A program made the position numbers and the translations under genes. From the NCBI GenBank assembly GCA_030679985.1, contig JAUXSI010000036.1, positions 1 to 43,411 of the forward strand: a DNA stretch of 43,411 bases, written 5' to 3'. Below are positions 18,601 to 26,820 of the stretch, one piece after another (position 1 is the stretch's first letter; each line of letters starts with the position of its first letter). Under the pieces are notes generated by a model. The model did not search any database and was not told where the DNA came from. It saw only the letters and a list, made by a program, of their open reading frames with translations. This stretch comes from Candidatus Moraniibacteriota bacterium. Its GTDB lineage: Bacteria > Patescibacteriota > Minisyncoccia > Moranbacterales > UBA2206.

Positions 18601-19549
18601 TTTCGGCTGTCAGCACCAGGTGATAGAAAATCTCGGCCATACGCATTCGCGAAGGCATGCCGGGTTTTTCAGGAATGATGACGGAAGTTTCAAATCCTCC
18701 GATCACCGACGAATTGTCATGGAAAGCGATGATACTGTTGTCCTTGTTTTTGAGCGTGCTCTGAACAAGGTTCATGAGTGTAAACGGCATAGGTTCGCCG
18801 TCGATGATGAGTCTGGCTCTGAAGATATGATGGCGGCTATGTTCCGAGTTGGCATTGTTGAGATAACAAAACTCAACGTCGGTGATATCTCGTTTCATCA
18901 CATCATTGAAAAGGTATAAGATATATTCCATGTCGGCATCATCCATCGATCCGCCATATTTTTTCTTGGCGTCGATGAGTGCCTGCTTGCCTTTTTTGAG
19001 CGTCGGAATATAAGCAAGCTTCTTCGGTTTTCTGCCTGTCCTGAATGACCGAAGACCCTTGGGATAGTAGCACTCGATCATCTTGTCATGGATCAAGGAA
19101 ATAATCTTCATTTCCTCCTCGGGAAGCAAATCCCTGTCCATGATGATCTTGTAACGACGACCTTGCTCGAGCCTATAGATGCTCTTGAGACCGCACTTTT
19201 TGCAGATTGAGACCGCATTTGTCGAATCGGATGTCGCGAAATTGAGACGCGGACCGACTTCGATTATGTTCGTGCCAGACAAGAAAGATTTTTGGGAAAA
19301 TCTTTTCTTGTTGCGCCGATCGCGCAGAAGACGGGATAATTTTTCTTTTTCTTCCGCCTTCAGCGCACCTTCCGATCCGACACAAAAGACACGTTCGGTT
19401 TCCAGACCTTGCACTTCCGGAACAATTTTTTTGATTTTTCCCAGAAGGAATGACAGTTTCTCTTGAGAGAGCAATGGCTCTCGATAAAATCGATACGTCC
19501 TTTTCAAATTTTTCTTCAACTTTTCCATTGTCATAACATCCACCTCCAT
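15602..19549 (-). CDS. purL: Phosphoribosylformylglycinamidine synthase, single-chain PurL with glutaminase domain
   Basis: TAETHNHPSLWEAYAGAATGGGGRRRDNQATGRGA..., C-terminal LSLGICNGCQLM...HGEGRF...PHPER. Confidence 0.95.
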   Translation of the reverse strand: MEVDVMTMEKLKKNLKRTYRFYREPLLSQEKLSFLLGKIKKIVPEVQGLETERVFCVGSEGALKAEEKEKLSRLLRDRRNKKRFSQKSFLSGTNIIEVGPRLNFATSDSTNAVSICKKCGLKSIYRLEQGRRYKIIMDRDLLPEEEMKIISLIHDKMIECYYPKGLRSFRTGRKPKKLAYIPTLKKGKQALIDAKKKYGGSMDDADMEYILYLFNDVMKRDITDVEFCYLNNANSEHSRHHIFRARLIIDGEPMPFTLMNLVQSTLKNKDNSIIAFHDNSSVIGGFETSVIIPEKPGMPSRMRMAEIFYHLVLTAETHNHPSLWEAYAGAATGGGGRRRDNQATGRGAMVVAGGAGFMGGNLNIEGYPLPWEDSSFLYDELTESPLSFFIRATNGCFNDGNEYGEAVINLFFESFGMRIGGQRWENVKPVMYTVGFGFMDSRHVEKNIPQKGWLVVKVGGDAYRIGFGGGAASSLMAGENKAKLDLNSVQRADGEMANKTNKYLRTCTDMGDENPIETMTDQGAGGVTNASIEMVCPAGAKFYLGRIKTGDETLSPVEKLVCEFQENLHIIVRPENLQKVLDIGEREDVPVAVIGEITGDGRVVIVDEETGNNVLDLDLSHVFSQYPQKEFSDTRQKLDLQPLVIPEEMSVLGAADRVLRHIGVCSKEWAVNKVDQSVTGKIVQSMRDGATQLPICDYSIITPGPFSKSGQANAVAQRPAIGLISPESMVRVVAAEGVLKLAPVVITNCRDIKSSANWMLAVKLPGGLAWLTDAMMTLKKITDDLKFDINGGKDSMSMAAQVPASADGKKKEIARSLSTLVLSVYAQCPDYEMRVTPSFKHPGESSIIFVDLANGKTRMGGSVLAQCLNQVGDKCPDVDDPQSVNNTFDVVQNLVKKGLISAYHHKDRGGIMVTLLEMLFGGNCGASVQLSNQSASALKVLYNEELGCVIECKNGNEDAVMEAFGKAGLKHLVHHIGNTMTNKVVDVIVNGQKVFCEDMRKMRLLWRETSYQMELKQNVESCVRSERENLYDAPNPSCALTFNPDLIAPVKTDYVGKPKAAVIRVEGVNSDEEARNSLYLAGFDVYDINLNDIVAGSLKKFQFILFPGGFTYKDVLGSAVGWAAVIKHNESISKEFREFFERPDTLSLGICNGCQLMAELGVVPYRMPEEEQPAFVHNRSEKFETRPTWIKIQDSPSVLCKDMSGSILPVHLAHGEGRFDADDSVLDEIKSRGLVMVSYVDPEGRETEKYPFCPNGSKEGIAGLCTADGRHNMLMPHPERTSVRYQLPNSVEWQYENSPWLRMFQNARIWCNKNK

Positions 19550-19706
19550 TTAAGCTAACGGGATTTAACCATTGATCAGATATTGACCATTTATATATTT
19601 ATTCACATCTTTCAATGCGTTATTCTGTTGTCAAAGTGCCAATCAGACCCACTTTCAGTGAGTCACCTATTCTATCAAAGTGACACGAAATAGCAACTTG
19701 ACACAA

Positions 19707-19735
19707 ACAAAAAAGTCTGGCGAAAATTACCAGAC
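19707..19735 (-). terminator. Terminator downstream of the DUF2238 gene
   Basis: GTCTGG...CCAGAC stem followed by TTTTTTGTTT on the minus strand. Confidence 0.65.
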
Positions 19736-19756
19736 AGTTTATATTGAAAAATATTT

Positions 19757-20359
19757 TTAGTTCTTTTTTACCCAGAAAAAAACTAAAGTCGCGAAAATCG
19801 CTCCCAATGTGTCAGCCAGCATGTCTTTTTGCGCGTCCCAGATGTCTCCCTGGCTGCCAAGATAGGCTATTCCAGCTTCCGGATTAGCCAAGTCTGCGTA
19901 AATCCATTCGACGAGTTCGTATGACATCGCGACAGTCGCGATGGCAAAAACCGGATACGTGAAAAGTAAAAATTTGTTAGCTACCAACTTTTTGACCCAA
20001 AGCCATTCGGCGATGGCAAAAGCATAGAAGCCGACGGAAAAATGCGCAATGCGGTCAAAATGATTCCTTTCAAATCCAAAAAAATCCGTCACCCGATCAA
20101 AAGGCACCATGGCGAATGTCCAATGGCCACCGATTGTGTGTAAATATATCAAAACAAACATGAAGCCATAGGCCAAATTGGAAAAACGAATCTTTGCTAC
20201 GTAGAGCCCGATTAAAACAGCTACAATTACCCAAACGGTCAGATTTTCCACAAACCAAGTCGCCCTATCGACCGGATCAAAAGCCAGCATTATAAATTCA
20301 ACCAGATAAATTCCAATGAGCCAGAAAAATAAATTCAATGGATTTTTTTGTTTTTTCAT
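19757..20359 (-). CDS. DUF2238 (YjdF-like) membrane protein
   Basis: IGGHWTFAMVP...FGFERNHFDRIAHFSVGF...SYELVEWIYA...GSQGDIWDAQKDMLADTLGAI. Confidence 0.85.
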   Translation of the reverse strand: MKKQKNPLNLFFWLIGIYLVEFIMLAFDPVDRATWFVENLTVWVIVAVLIGLYVAKIRFSNLAYGFMFVLIYLHTIGGHWTFAMVPFDRVTDFFGFERNHFDRIAHFSVGFYAFAIAEWLWVKKLVANKFLLFTYPVFAIATVAMSYELVEWIYADLANPEAGIAYLGSQGDIWDAQKDMLADTLGAIFATLVFFWVKKN

Positions 20360-20410
20360 TTTTTTATTTAAAATTAAATTTCTCGCACGATTCCGCCAAT
20401 CCTTACATCA

Positions 20411-21277
20411 CTAGGGCTTTATCTTGCCAGGAGCGCTAAAATCATAAACATCCGCCTTATCAGTGTTCACAAGCCCATAAGTTTTCTCGTATACTTCCAT
20501 TTTTTCCTTAAGTAATTCAGGATCTTTTAAAAATTTCTTTATTCCTTGAAAATGAGCCGCTCCATAAATTACCGAAATCTTCCTATGATCTTCCAACAAA
20601 TTTAAAATTTCTTTCGCCACCAATGCGTCCCTATAATCAAGAGAAACTAATAAAAAATTTTCCAGTATGCCATCTTTGTCCGTTTGAATGCTTGCTTCCC
20701 TTGCCGCTCCGGAAATTCCGTGCAAGCCGCCAGCAATCAAGATGCCCGTTGCGGCTATTCCTTTCAAAAAATCCCTGCGCGAAAAAAGATTCTTATCAGA
20801 CGAAGAACCATAGCCAAGTTCATTTCTAAATCTTCTCATTTGCATCTCATGGGCCATCTTATTTAATTTGGCTGTTATATATGTCGCAGAGCCAAACGAA
20901 GCTAATATGGGAAAAATATCCATAAGCCTATTTACGGCAGCATCTGAAATTTTTTTCTCCGGATCAGCTACTATCATTTTCTTGCCATTTTCTCGGGCTA
21001 TTTGGGTTATTGCCTTATAAAAAGTTTTAATATCAGACTGATTTTCTTTTTCTTCAAAAACAGCCAGTTCGGAAACTAAAACATCGGCATTTTCTATGTA
21101 ATTTCTAATTTCAGATCCAAATTCGTCTAAAGATTCCTTTGTATGCCTAACATTAAGAAAATCTACGCTTCTGTCATTATTTAAGCATATGGATTCTTTC
21201 CTTAAAAAAGATTTTAATCTGTCCGGCTTATTGCCGGACTCATGCCTAACGCCTGTATTTGTTATTTTTTCAAACAT
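20411..21277 (-). CDS. TraB/PrgY-like protein with an internal SRRDFLK twin-arginine-like segment
   Basis: VRHTKESLDEFGSEIRNYIENADVLVSELA, VIYGAAHFQGIKKFL, plus SRRDFLKGIAATGILIAGGLHGI. Confidence 0.65.
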   Translation of the reverse strand: MFEKITNTGVRHESGNKPDRLKSFLRKESICLNNDRSVDFLNVRHTKESLDEFGSEIRNYIENADVLVSELAVFEEKENQSDIKTFYKAITQIARENGKKMIVADPEKKISDAAVNRLMDIFPILASFGSATYITAKLNKMAHEMQMRRFRNELGYGSSSDKNLFSRRDFLKGIAATGILIAGGLHGISGAAREASIQTDKDGILENFLLVSLDYRDALVAKEILNLLEDHRKISVIYGAAHFQGIKKFLKDPELLKEKMEVYEKTYGLVNTDKADVYDFSAPGKIKP

Positions 21278-21290
21278 GCTTTTTGAATAG

Positions 21291-21632
21291 CTACCGACTT
21301 ATTGTTTTTATTGATTGTTTCAATATCTCTGCATTTACAATCCTTATTTTTTCATCGTTTTGCCTATAATCATGATCAACTCCAGGAATAATCACAAATC
21401 TTTTTGGGTTATTGGCATTATCATATATTTTTTCTACTTCTTGCGGCAAAACTATGTCATCCAGCTCACCAGCAATCAGAATCACGGGAACTTTGATTTT
21501 TTTTACGCTTTCCAAAACATTATACCGATCTTTGTCTTCAATATGAGAATATGGGACTTCGAATTTAATATCTTTATTTCTGTCTTCTGGTAAATCTCGA
21601 GCAGTTTCTATGCCATTCTCCGTACTAAATGA
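21291..21632 (-). pseudogene. 5'-truncated alpha/beta hydrolase (C-terminal part)
   Basis: Frame reads FSTENGIETARDLPEDRNKDIKFEVPYSHIEDKDRYNVLESVKKIKVPVILIAGELDDIVLPQEVEKIY...PGVDHDYRQ; nucleophile-elbow half is missing. Confidence 0.6.
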
Positions 21633-21672
21633 ATCATTTTTTTCTGTTGATTATTTTTTCAACTTTCATACA

Positions 21673-21704
21673 ATATTCTGTCTTTCTGCAGAATATAAGA
21701 ATAT
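21673..21704. promoter_or_regulatory. Operator-like repeat O2
   Basis: ATATTCTGTCTTTCTGCAGAATATAAGAATAT. Confidence 0.6.
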
Positions 21705-21718
21705 TGCCTTAATGCTTT

Positions 21719-22021
21719 TCAAAATGTTTTTATGAACTTTAAAAAGCGTTTGCCATAAGGAGACAACGAGTGACCAACCACTCTGCCACGACGAAATTTA
21801 TTTATCAGTCCGGATTGTACAAGTTTTTTAGTGTGCTCAGAAATGGTCTTGACATTGCCTTTCATAATTCCACAAATACTATCTAATGCTATTCCACTAT
21901 TTTCAGCGATAATAAAAAGAATTTCAATTCTTCTGTGGTTAGCCACACCCTTCAAATGTCGTTCCATTTGTTTCGGTGTTTTCTCGCCTGGATTTATTCT
22001 AATTCTCTTTTTTGCTAACAT
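21719..22021 (-). CDS. ArsR-like winged-helix transcriptional regulator
   Basis: HLKGVANHRRIEILFIIAENSGIALDSICGIMKGNVKTISEHTKKLVQSGLINKFRRGRVVGHSLSPYGKRFL. Confidence 0.85.
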   Translation of the reverse strand: MLAKKRIRINPGEKTPKQMERHLKGVANHRRIEILFIIAENSGIALDSICGIMKGNVKTISEHTKKLVQSGLINKFRRGRVVGHSLSPYGKRFLKFIKTF

Positions 22022-22077
22022 CTTCTTCGTTTAAATTTTTACCGGCATCAATGCAGAATTAGTATTTTCATTATATC

Positions 22078-22109
22078 ATATTCTGGGTTTCTGCAGAATG
22101 TGAGAATGT
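22078..22109. promoter_or_regulatory. Operator-like repeat O1, upstream of the ArsR-like gene
   Basis: ATATTCTGGGTTTCTGCAGAATGTGAGAATGT. Confidence 0.65.
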
Positions 22110-22139
22110 GACTTTTTTAAAATATTAAGGTAATTTAAG

Positions 22140-22388
22140 CTAATTCAATCTTACCCACCACCTTTTCATAATCGGCAAGGATAATGTCGAAAGCAAATAG
22201 CCAGCCACTGGCACGACAGCTTTGAGGAATGGAATTGTTTCCTTGATGATGACAAGCCAACAGATCGCTACTACATATGTGATGGCCGCGATGAAAATTC
22301 TTCGCGTCCAGCTGGTTTCCCAGGTCTTGTCAATTTCAACTCTTTGGTTCCGCTCTTTGATTGTTGCAATTTCTTTTTCGATATCCAT
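22140..22388 (-). CDS. Small two-TM membrane protein, function unknown
   Basis: 82 aa, charged N-terminus then two TM helices. Confidence 0.65.
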   Translation of the reverse strand: MDIEKEIATIKERNQRVEIDKTWETSWTRRIFIAAITYVVAICWLVIIKETIPFLKAVVPVAGYLLSTLSLPIMKRWWVRLN

Positions 22389-22463
22389 AGATTTTTTATT
22401 AACAGCTAGAATTTATTTTACCGTTTGCGATTCATAAATCAGCATGGCATATCCTTTGAAAAT

Positions 22464-22642
22464 CTAGCCTTCTTTATCCAATTGCTTTTTGAGCGCAAGG
22501 ATATGTTTGCCATTCTATTTCCCGATAGAACTTATAGACCTCCAAATTATCTGGAATTCGATTTCTTCCTCGTTAGAGCTTCTCTCGTGCTCGATATTTA
22601 TGATGGCCTCAGCCGGAACATTTTCTTATGAAGTTCGCGCAT
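22464..22642 (-). pseudogene. Small degraded ORF with one frameshift and one in-frame stop
   Basis: MRELHKK/(+1)NVPAEAIINIEHERSSNEEEIEFQIIWRSISSIGK*NGKHILALKKQLDKEG*. Confidence 0.3.
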
Positions 22643-22645
22643 CAC

Positions 22646-23002
22646 TTATCTGTCGGCAAAAAATCCAGCAATAAAAACCGCCATCCAAATTGCGGCAGCT
22701 GCAATCGTGTAAAGCGACGGTATTCTTTTGCCCAAGCCTTGTTTGTAGTTAATCGTGGACCAGGCTGCTTTCACACCCATCAGGACAAGAGCGGACAGGC
22801 CGGCCAAAGCATGGAAATTAAAAGACAATCCCTCGGAAATCATGGACATCAACAAAGTCCCTGCCAAGTCAAAGACAAATCCCAGCCAGAACAAAATCAA
22901 AATCTTCAAGGAAATTTCCTTCTTCGCGAATTCCTGCAAGATACTGACCGCATAAAACATCAGAGCTAAAAACACGGAGATGATGGCAAATAGAAGCAAC
23001 AT
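22646..23002 (-). CDS. HsmA/TIGR03987-like four-TM membrane protein
   Basis: LILFWLGFVFDLAGTLLMSMI...FNFHALAGLSALVLMGVKAAW. Confidence 0.65.
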   Translation of the reverse strand: MLLLFAIISVFLALMFYAVSILQEFAKKEISLKILILFWLGFVFDLAGTLLMSMISEGLSFNFHALAGLSALVLMGVKAAWSTINYKQGLGKRIPSLYTIAAAAIWMAVFIAGFFADR

Positions 23003-23101
23003 GGTTTTTTATTTTTTAATTATTTATCTGTTCCTATTATAACATATCGGCATTTTATTGCCGGGAAAATTCAGTCAAAAATTTATGTTTGATCATAGCA
23101 C

Positions 23102-23133
23102 ACATTCCGATATTCTCAAGAATGTCAGAATGT
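23102..23133. promoter_or_regulatory. Operator-like repeat O3, upstream of the HsmA-like gene
   Basis: ACATTCCGATATTCTCAAGAATGTCAGAATGT. Confidence 0.6.
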
Positions 23134-23291
23134 TATCCTGCGGCATTTTTAGCATTTCTTTCGCGGAAGCATCAAAAATGCCCCATTTGCTAGGATGGAG
23201 CCTGTGGCTAAGCGGAGCCCCAAGCGACAATGGGCATAATTGCCAATTTTAGATATTGGCGGACAGTCCGCAAACTTGGTAGAATAGGCTT

Positions 23292-25328
23292 ATGAAGAAA
23301 CCTTCTAAAATCATCATCGATGTCGTGCCGATCGCCCGGATTCCGCTGTCGCGGAACCAGAGTTTTTCGTATTTGTCGGACGCGGAAATCCCGGCCGGAT
23401 CCTTGGTTTCCGTGCCGCTTTTCCGCCGGGTGACCGAAGGCGTCGTGACCGGTCATCGGCCGGATTTTGAGAGATTGGGCAACATCGAACTCAAAAAAGT
23501 AGCTTCGGTTTTGGAAGAAAATTTCTTGGATAAAAAACAGATCGGGCTGGCGCAATTTATTTCTGATTATTATTTTTCCCCACTGGGAATCGTGCTCAAA
23601 TCGTTCATACCAAAACGCGTCAAGGCGCGGGTCAAAAAGTCAGACCCTAAACCTGTTATGGCTATCTCTGCAGCCGGACCTTTGGGCGGTGCTCGGAAAA
23701 TCATCCTTACTCCGGAGCAAAAAAACGCCATCAAAAAGATAACATCCGCTAATTTAAAATTAAAAATTAAAAATTTAAAATTCTTGCTGTATGGCCCCGC
23801 CGGTTCCGGCAAGACCGAAGTTTATATCGAAGCTGTCAAAAATCTTGAAAAAAATGAACAAGCCTTGATACTTCTGCCGGAACTGGCCCTGACCCCGCAA
23901 GCCATTGAGAGATATGGCGAACATTTTGGGATTGAAAACATCGCGGTGCTGACCAGCAAGATTTCCAAAGGCGAGTATTATCGCCAATGGCAGAAAATCA
24001 AATCCGGCGAAACCAAAATAGTCATCGGCACGCGTATGGCGGTTTTCGCGCCGTTCAAAAAACTCGGATTGATCGTGGTCGATGAAGAACAGGATATGTC
24101 ATACAAGCAGTGGGATATGAATCCGCGCTATGACGCGCGCACGGTCGCCGAAAAACTGGCCGAAATGCACCGAGGCAAAATCGTTTTCGGCTCCGCCACG
24201 CCCAGCATCGAATCATATCAAAAAACGCTTTCCGGAGAATTCGTTTTAATTGAAATCCCCCATCTGAAAATTCCGGGTGCGCCGCAGAAAGATTATGACG
24301 GACCGGAAGTCCTGATCGTGGATTTGAAAAAAGAAAAGTGGGAGAAAAACCATTCCCCCATCTCGCGCAAACTGCGTTCCGAAATCGCCTATGCCTTAAA
24401 AAATAAACTACAAACTATTTTATTTATCAACCGCCAAGGTATGAGCAGTTTTTCCATCTGCTCCGGTTGCAAGACGGTTTTGAAATGTCCGAAGTGCGAA
24501 AAAGCCTTGATTTATGACAATAGCGGAGTATATAAATGCACCAGTTGCACTTACCGGACGTCCATCACCCCGGAGTGCTCCAAGTGCCGCGGCCTCGCCT
24601 TCCAAAATATCGGCTTGGGCACGCAAAAAATCGAACGGGAGATCGCCGGAATGTTCGCGGGCGCGCGGATCGCCCGTATGGATAGCCAAACAATGAAAGT
24701 TTCCGGCGCCCAGGAAAAAATTTACCGTGATTTCGCGGAGGGGGAAATCGATATCCTGATCGGCACCCAAATGCTGACCAAAGGCTGGGACTTGCCGAAT
24801 GTGGCTTTAGTTGGTATAATTGACGCGGATAATATGCTGGCGATTCCCGATTTTTCCGTAAATTCCCGGGCTTTCCAGAACATCATCCAAGTGGCCGGAC
24901 GATCCAATCGCCCGCACGCCAAATTCCGCGGAATGGTCATTATCCAGACGTTCAATCCGCTCCAGGAACTTTTCCGCTTCGCGGCGGAGCGTGATTTCCA
25001 GCGATTTTTTGAAAAAGAAATAAAAGAAAGAAGGGATCTGTCCCTGCCGCCGTTCGGCAAATTGATCAAATTGGTTTTCCAGGATTACGACAAAAAGAAA
25101 GTTTTCCAAGAAGCCGACCGGGTGTACGGGATTTTAGCGGAAATCGACGATATGGCCATTTCCATTTCCGAACCGCAGGACTCTTTCGTTGCCAATGTAC
25201 GCGGCCGCTATCGGAAGCAAATTATCATTAAATTAAAAAATAAGGCTGTCACTGCAGGAGTCAAGGCTATATTATCAAATTTACCCGCTGGCTGGCTCAT
25301 CGATGTCGATCCGATCAGTATAATCTAA
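23292..25328 (+). CDS. priA: Primosomal protein N' (PriA helicase)
   Basis: LLYGPAGSGKTEVYIEAV, VDEEQDMSYKQ, zinc cysteines CSGCKTVLKCPKC...CTSC, GTQMLTKGWDLPNVALVGI. Confidence 0.95.
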   Translation: MKKPSKIIIDVVPIARIPLSRNQSFSYLSDAEIPAGSLVSVPLFRRVTEGVVTGHRPDFERLGNIELKKVASVLEENFLDKKQIGLAQFISDYYFSPLGIVLKSFIPKRVKARVKKSDPKPVMAISAAGPLGGARKIILTPEQKNAIKKITSANLKLKIKNLKFLLYGPAGSGKTEVYIEAVKNLEKNEQALILLPELALTPQAIERYGEHFGIENIAVLTSKISKGEYYRQWQKIKSGETKIVIGTRMAVFAPFKKLGLIVVDEEQDMSYKQWDMNPRYDARTVAEKLAEMHRGKIVFGSATPSIESYQKTLSGEFVLIEIPHLKIPGAPQKDYDGPEVLIVDLKKEKWEKNHSPISRKLRSEIAYALKNKLQTILFINRQGMSSFSICSGCKTVLKCPKCEKALIYDNSGVYKCTSCTYRTSITPECSKCRGLAFQNIGLGTQKIEREIAGMFAGARIARMDSQTMKVSGAQEKIYRDFAEGEIDILIGTQMLTKGWDLPNVALVGIIDADNMLAIPDFSVNSRAFQNIIQVAGRSNRPHAKFRGMVIIQTFNPLQELFRFAAERDFQRFFEKEIKERRDLSLPPFGKLIKLVFQDYDKKKVFQEADRVYGILAEIDDMAISISEPQDSFVANVRGRYRKQIIIKLKNKAVTAGVKAILSNLPAGWLIDVDPISII

Positions 25329-25332
25329 AACC

Positions 25333-25797
25333 ATGTCTGAGTTGAAAATAGTCAAATATCCCGATCCCCTCCTCTCAAAAAAAGCGGAGCTTATTACCGA
25401 TGTCAAAAAGCCCGCCATCCGAAAACTCATCGCCGATATGCTGGAAACTATGGAAAAAAACAGCGGCGTCGGGCTGGCCGCGCCGCAAGTCGGAAAATCC
25501 ATACGCCTGTGCGTCATCCGCGTAGACGACGAAACCTACGCTTTGATCAATCCGCGCATCACATTCAAGTCATATCTGAAAGAAGTCTGGGAGGAAGGCT
25601 GCCTTTCCTTTCCTGGCAAATTCATTCCGGTCAAACGGCATAAGAAAGTCCGCGTCAAAGCGCTCGATGAAAACGGCGCAGAGGTGACCATAAAAGCCGA
25701 GGGTCTTCTGTCGCGCGCCCTGCAACACGAAATAGACCACTTGGACGGGACCCTATACATTGAGAAAGAAGTGAAAATCAAAAAGAAAAAGCCTTAA
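25333..25797 (+). CDS. def: Peptide deformylase
   Basis: GVGLAAPQVG, EEGCLSFPG, LQHEIDHLDGTLY. Confidence 0.97.
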   Translation: MSELKIVKYPDPLLSKKAELITDVKKPAIRKLIADMLETMEKNSGVGLAAPQVGKSIRLCVIRVDDETYALINPRITFKSYLKEVWEEGCLSFPGKFIPVKRHKKVRVKALDENGAEVTIKAEGLLSRALQHEIDHLDGTLYIEKEVKIKKKKP

Positions 25798-25856
25798 AAA
25801 ATCATAAAGAGCGTTCCTGAAACTGGACTTTTGAACGGTTAACAAATTCGATTATT

Positions 25857-26819
25857 ATGCCAGAAAACAAAAAAAATCTACGCGTGGTTTTTATGGGTAC
25901 TCCGGAATTTTCCGCCACGATCCTAACCGCGCTTATCGATGACGGTTACGGCATCGTCGGCGTTTTCACCCAGTCAGACAAAAAAGTCGGCCGTAAACAG
26001 ATCTTGGAAAAATCCCCCGTGAGGATAGTGGCGGAAAAAAACGGGATTCCGGTTTTCACTCCCGCCAAACTTCACGCGGAAGCCGTCGAAGAATTGCGAT
26101 CGTTGAAGCCGGATTTGATCATATTGGTGGCTTATGGGAAAATATTGCCGCAAGCCGTGCTGGATCTGCCCAGGCTCGGCGCGATCAATATCCATCCGTC
26201 GCTTTTGCCGAAATTTCGCGGTCCCTCCCCTATCCAGAATGCATTATTAGCCGGAGAAAAAATCACCGGCACGACCATAATGCTGATGGATGCCGGCATT
26301 GATACGGGTGATATTTTGCGACAAAAAGAAATTGCGATCAATCCGGACGAGACCTATGTCGAATTAGCCGAAAAACTATCCGGTTTTTCCGCCGAATTGC
26401 TATTGGAAACCTTGGACGGGTTTTTAGCCGGCAAAATAGTCCCGCAAAAACAGGACGGGACCTCGGCCTCCTATTGCAAATTAATCAAAAAAACCGACGG
26501 GCAAATCGATTGGGAGGATACTGCGAAGAATATTTACAATAAATATCGCGCCTTTGCCGCTTGGCCGGGTATTTTCACCTCTTGGAACGCTGACGGGCAA
26601 GCCAAACGCATCCAGCTGAAAAAAATCACCCTGATCGGCGACGATCCCGCGGATCGCCGTCAGCCAGGCGAGATTTTCCGGCAGGATAATTCGATCCACG
26701 TCCGGACAGCGGACGGAGCAATCGGACTTGCGGAGATACAACTGGAAGGGAAGCCGGCCGTCAAGGCGGTCGACTTCATCAATGGCTATAAAAATTTTAT
26801 CGGCAGCAAACTAAACTGA
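25857..26819 (+). CDS. fmt: Methionyl-tRNA formyltransferase
   Basis: VVFMGTPEFSATIL, NIHPSLLPKFRGPSPIQNALLAGEKITGTTIMLMDAGIDTGDIL. Confidence 0.97.
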   Translation: MPENKKNLRVVFMGTPEFSATILTALIDDGYGIVGVFTQSDKKVGRKQILEKSPVRIVAEKNGIPVFTPAKLHAEAVEELRSLKPDLIILVAYGKILPQAVLDLPRLGAINIHPSLLPKFRGPSPIQNALLAGEKITGTTIMLMDAGIDTGDILRQKEIAINPDETYVELAEKLSGFSAELLLETLDGFLAGKIVPQKQDGTSASYCKLIKKTDGQIDWEDTAKNIYNKYRAFAAWPGIFTSWNADGQAKRIQLKKITLIGDDPADRRQPGEIFRQDNSIHVRTADGAIGLAEIQLEGKPAVKAVDFINGYKNFIGSKLN

Positions 26820-26820
26820 T

